Below, piece by piece: positions 4,175 to 5,200 of a stretch of 5,200 bases of DNA. Position 1 is the stretch's first letter; each line of letters starts with the position of its first letter. The stretch is from Deltaproteobacteria bacterium (GTDB lineage: Bacteria; Desulfobacterota; Desulfobacteria; Desulfobacterales; JAABPS01): NCBI GenBank assembly GCA_019309685.1, contig JAFDFT010000211.1, positions 1-5,200 on the forward strand, written 5' to 3'. A program made the position numbers and the translations under genes. Under the pieces are notes generated by a model, which did no database searches, was not told the DNA's origin, and saw only the letters and a program-made list of their open reading frames with translations.

Positions 4175-5200
4175 TTATTTTAGTTTATCTTGTGGACTAT
4201 TCATCTCTTTTGCCAGCCTGGTCTTTTCTTTTCGTATAGAAGCTTTTACTCTTTTTGAAGATGTTCCGCCAAATGACATCCTCCGGTTAATCATAGCTTG
4301 ATTTGTTAATACGTTAAACACATCTTCATTAATCTTTGAAGAAATGGATTTCAGTTCATCGAGCGAAAGTTCATTTATCTCCTTTTTTTTTGCAAGAGCG
4401 TATTTAACAACATTCCCTGCGATACTGTGTGCTTCTCGAAATGCAACACCTTTAGCCGTTAAATAATCAGCAAAGTCGGTGGCGTTCAAATATCCCCTGG
4501 AGGTTGCTTTTAACATTTTATCTTTATTTATTTTAATTTTTGGAAGCATCCGTGAGTATATGTCTAAACACATTTTCAGTGTGTCGACAGTGTCAAAGAG
4601 AGGCTTTTTATCCTCCTGCATGTCCCGGTTATATGCAAGCGGAAGTGCCTTCATCGTTGTTAATATAGCAATAAGGTTTCCGAAAATGCCGCCGGTTTTT
4701 CCCCGAACCAGTTCCGGCACATCCGGGTTCTTTTTCTGAGGCATTATACTGCTTCCAGTTGCAAAGGAATCCGGCAATTCAACATATTGGAACTCAGAAG
4801 ATGACCATAAAACCAATTCTTCTGAAATGCGGCTTAGGTGCATCATACAGATACTTGCAGATGCTTGAAAATCAATAATAAAATCCCTGTCAGATACCGC
4901 ATCCATACTGTTTTTTGACACTTCTGGGAATTTAAGGAGTTTAGCTGTATATTCTCTATCAATCGGATATGTCGTACCCGCCAAAGCAGCACTGCCAAGA
5001 GGCATAACACTTGTCCTTTTTAGACATTGATAAAACCTCTCGCTGTCCCTTGAAAACATCTCATAATATGCCATTAGGTAATGAGATAAAAGTATTGGTT
5101 GTGCTCTTTGCAGATGGGTATATCCTGGCATGATCACCTTAATGTATTTATCAGCCATATCGACAATTACTTTTCTAAAGCTGGTTAAACACTTTATGAT
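4175..5200 (-). CDS. argH: Argininosuccinate lyase (5' end beyond window)
   Basis: This cytoplasmic homotetrameric enzyme cleaves argininosuccinate to arginine and fumarate, the last step of arginine synthesis. The reading frame stays open to the right edge. Fourteen further codons precede the ATG at 5158, so 341 residues are visible, and about 115-120 N-terminal residues are probably outside compared with the usual 455-465. Numbering from the window edge, MPGYTHLQRAQP (about 24-35) carries the conserved Thr-His, PLGSAALAGT (about 67-76) follows, and the fumarase/aspartase superfamily signature GSSIMPQKKNP is at 149-159, on the flexible loop with the catalytic serine. The C-terminal ASL domain follows, with DFADYL and AFREAHSIAG. 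ATG 5158 is internal, because the residues upstream continue the conserved helix leading into MPGYTH. The lipoprotein gene begins 37 nt downstream. ArgH fits better than adenylosuccinate lyase or fumarase because of the YTHLQ and MPQKKNPD sequences. Confidence 0.96.
   Translation of the reverse strand: MIKCLTSFRKVIVDMADKYIKVIMPGYTHLQRAQPILLSHYLMAYYEMFSRDSERFYQCLKRTSVMPLGSAALAGTTYPIDREYTAKLLKFPEVSKNSMDAVSDRDFIIDFQASASICMMHLSRISEELVLWSSSEFQYVELPDSFATGSSIMPQKKNPDVPELVRGKTGGIFGNLIAILTTMKALPLAYNRDMQEDKKPLFDTVDTLKMCLDIYSRMLPKIKINKDKMLKATSRGYLNATDFADYLTAKGVAFREAHSIAGNVVKYALAKKKEINELSLDELKSISSKINEDVFNVLTNQAMINRRMSFGGTSSKRVKASIRKEKTRLAKEMNSPQDKLK

Noticed and set aside
4479..4739. Plus-strand open frame of 86 codons
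   Set aside because: It is antisense to the conserved core of argH, including the MPQKKNP signature, so it is a shadow frame.
5156..5158. ATG as the start of argH
   Set aside because: The frame is open upstream to the window edge, and the visible residues continue the conserved helix before MPGYTH. The protein would also lack about a quarter of the family's length.

Overview
The window is a gene-dense, moderately AT-rich bacterial chromosome segment in which every supported gene lies on the minus strand, so transcription reads from high to low coordinates. In transcription order: argH (argininosuccinate lyase, 5' end beyond the right edge), a lipoprotein whose mature N-terminus resembles LptM/YifL, lysA (diaminopimelate decarboxylase), folK (HPPK), a small membrane-anchored protein with a TRASH/YHS-like Cys-rich domain, a TalC-type transaldolase, pgsA (phosphatidylglycerophosphate synthase), and two tRNA genes, tRNA-Gly(GCC) and tRNA-Cys(GCA), with encoded CCA ends.

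Spacing suggests one or two housekeeping operons. argH, the lipoprotein, lysA and folK are separated by only 28-43 nt. folK and the TRASH/YHS-like gene overlap by 4 nt (ATGA), and the transaldolase and pgsA are 30 nt apart. The one large gap (117 nt, 1440-1556) precedes the transaldolase and holds two inverted repeats and a weak promoter-like match. A TTGACA-17-TAAAAA match just after the pgsA stop codon probably drives the tRNAs. I see no convincing intrinsic terminator anywhere in the window.

The products serve arginine synthesis (ArgH), lysine synthesis (LysA), folate synthesis (FolK), the pentose phosphate pathway (transaldolase) and anionic phospholipid synthesis (PgsA). The lipoprotein may act in outer-membrane assembly. 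This is linked core metabolism rather than a single pathway.

Gene content suggests a Gram-negative proteobacterium in the broad sense. The argH-lipoprotein-lysA order and the long form of the lipoprotein favour the Desulfobacterota (former Deltaproteobacteria), perhaps Desulfobacterales. This is an inference from gene order and protein style, not from a search. The pgsA-tRNA-Gly-tRNA-Cys order matches the E. coli pgsA-glyW-cysT-leuZ locus.

I found no mobile element, CRISPR array, phage gene or defence system, and nothing that looks like a wholly new system. The most interesting items are the LptM-like lipoprotein with an FN3-like extension, the TRASH/YHS-like protein coupled to folK, and active-site residues that point to transaldolase rather than fructose-6-phosphate aldolase activity.
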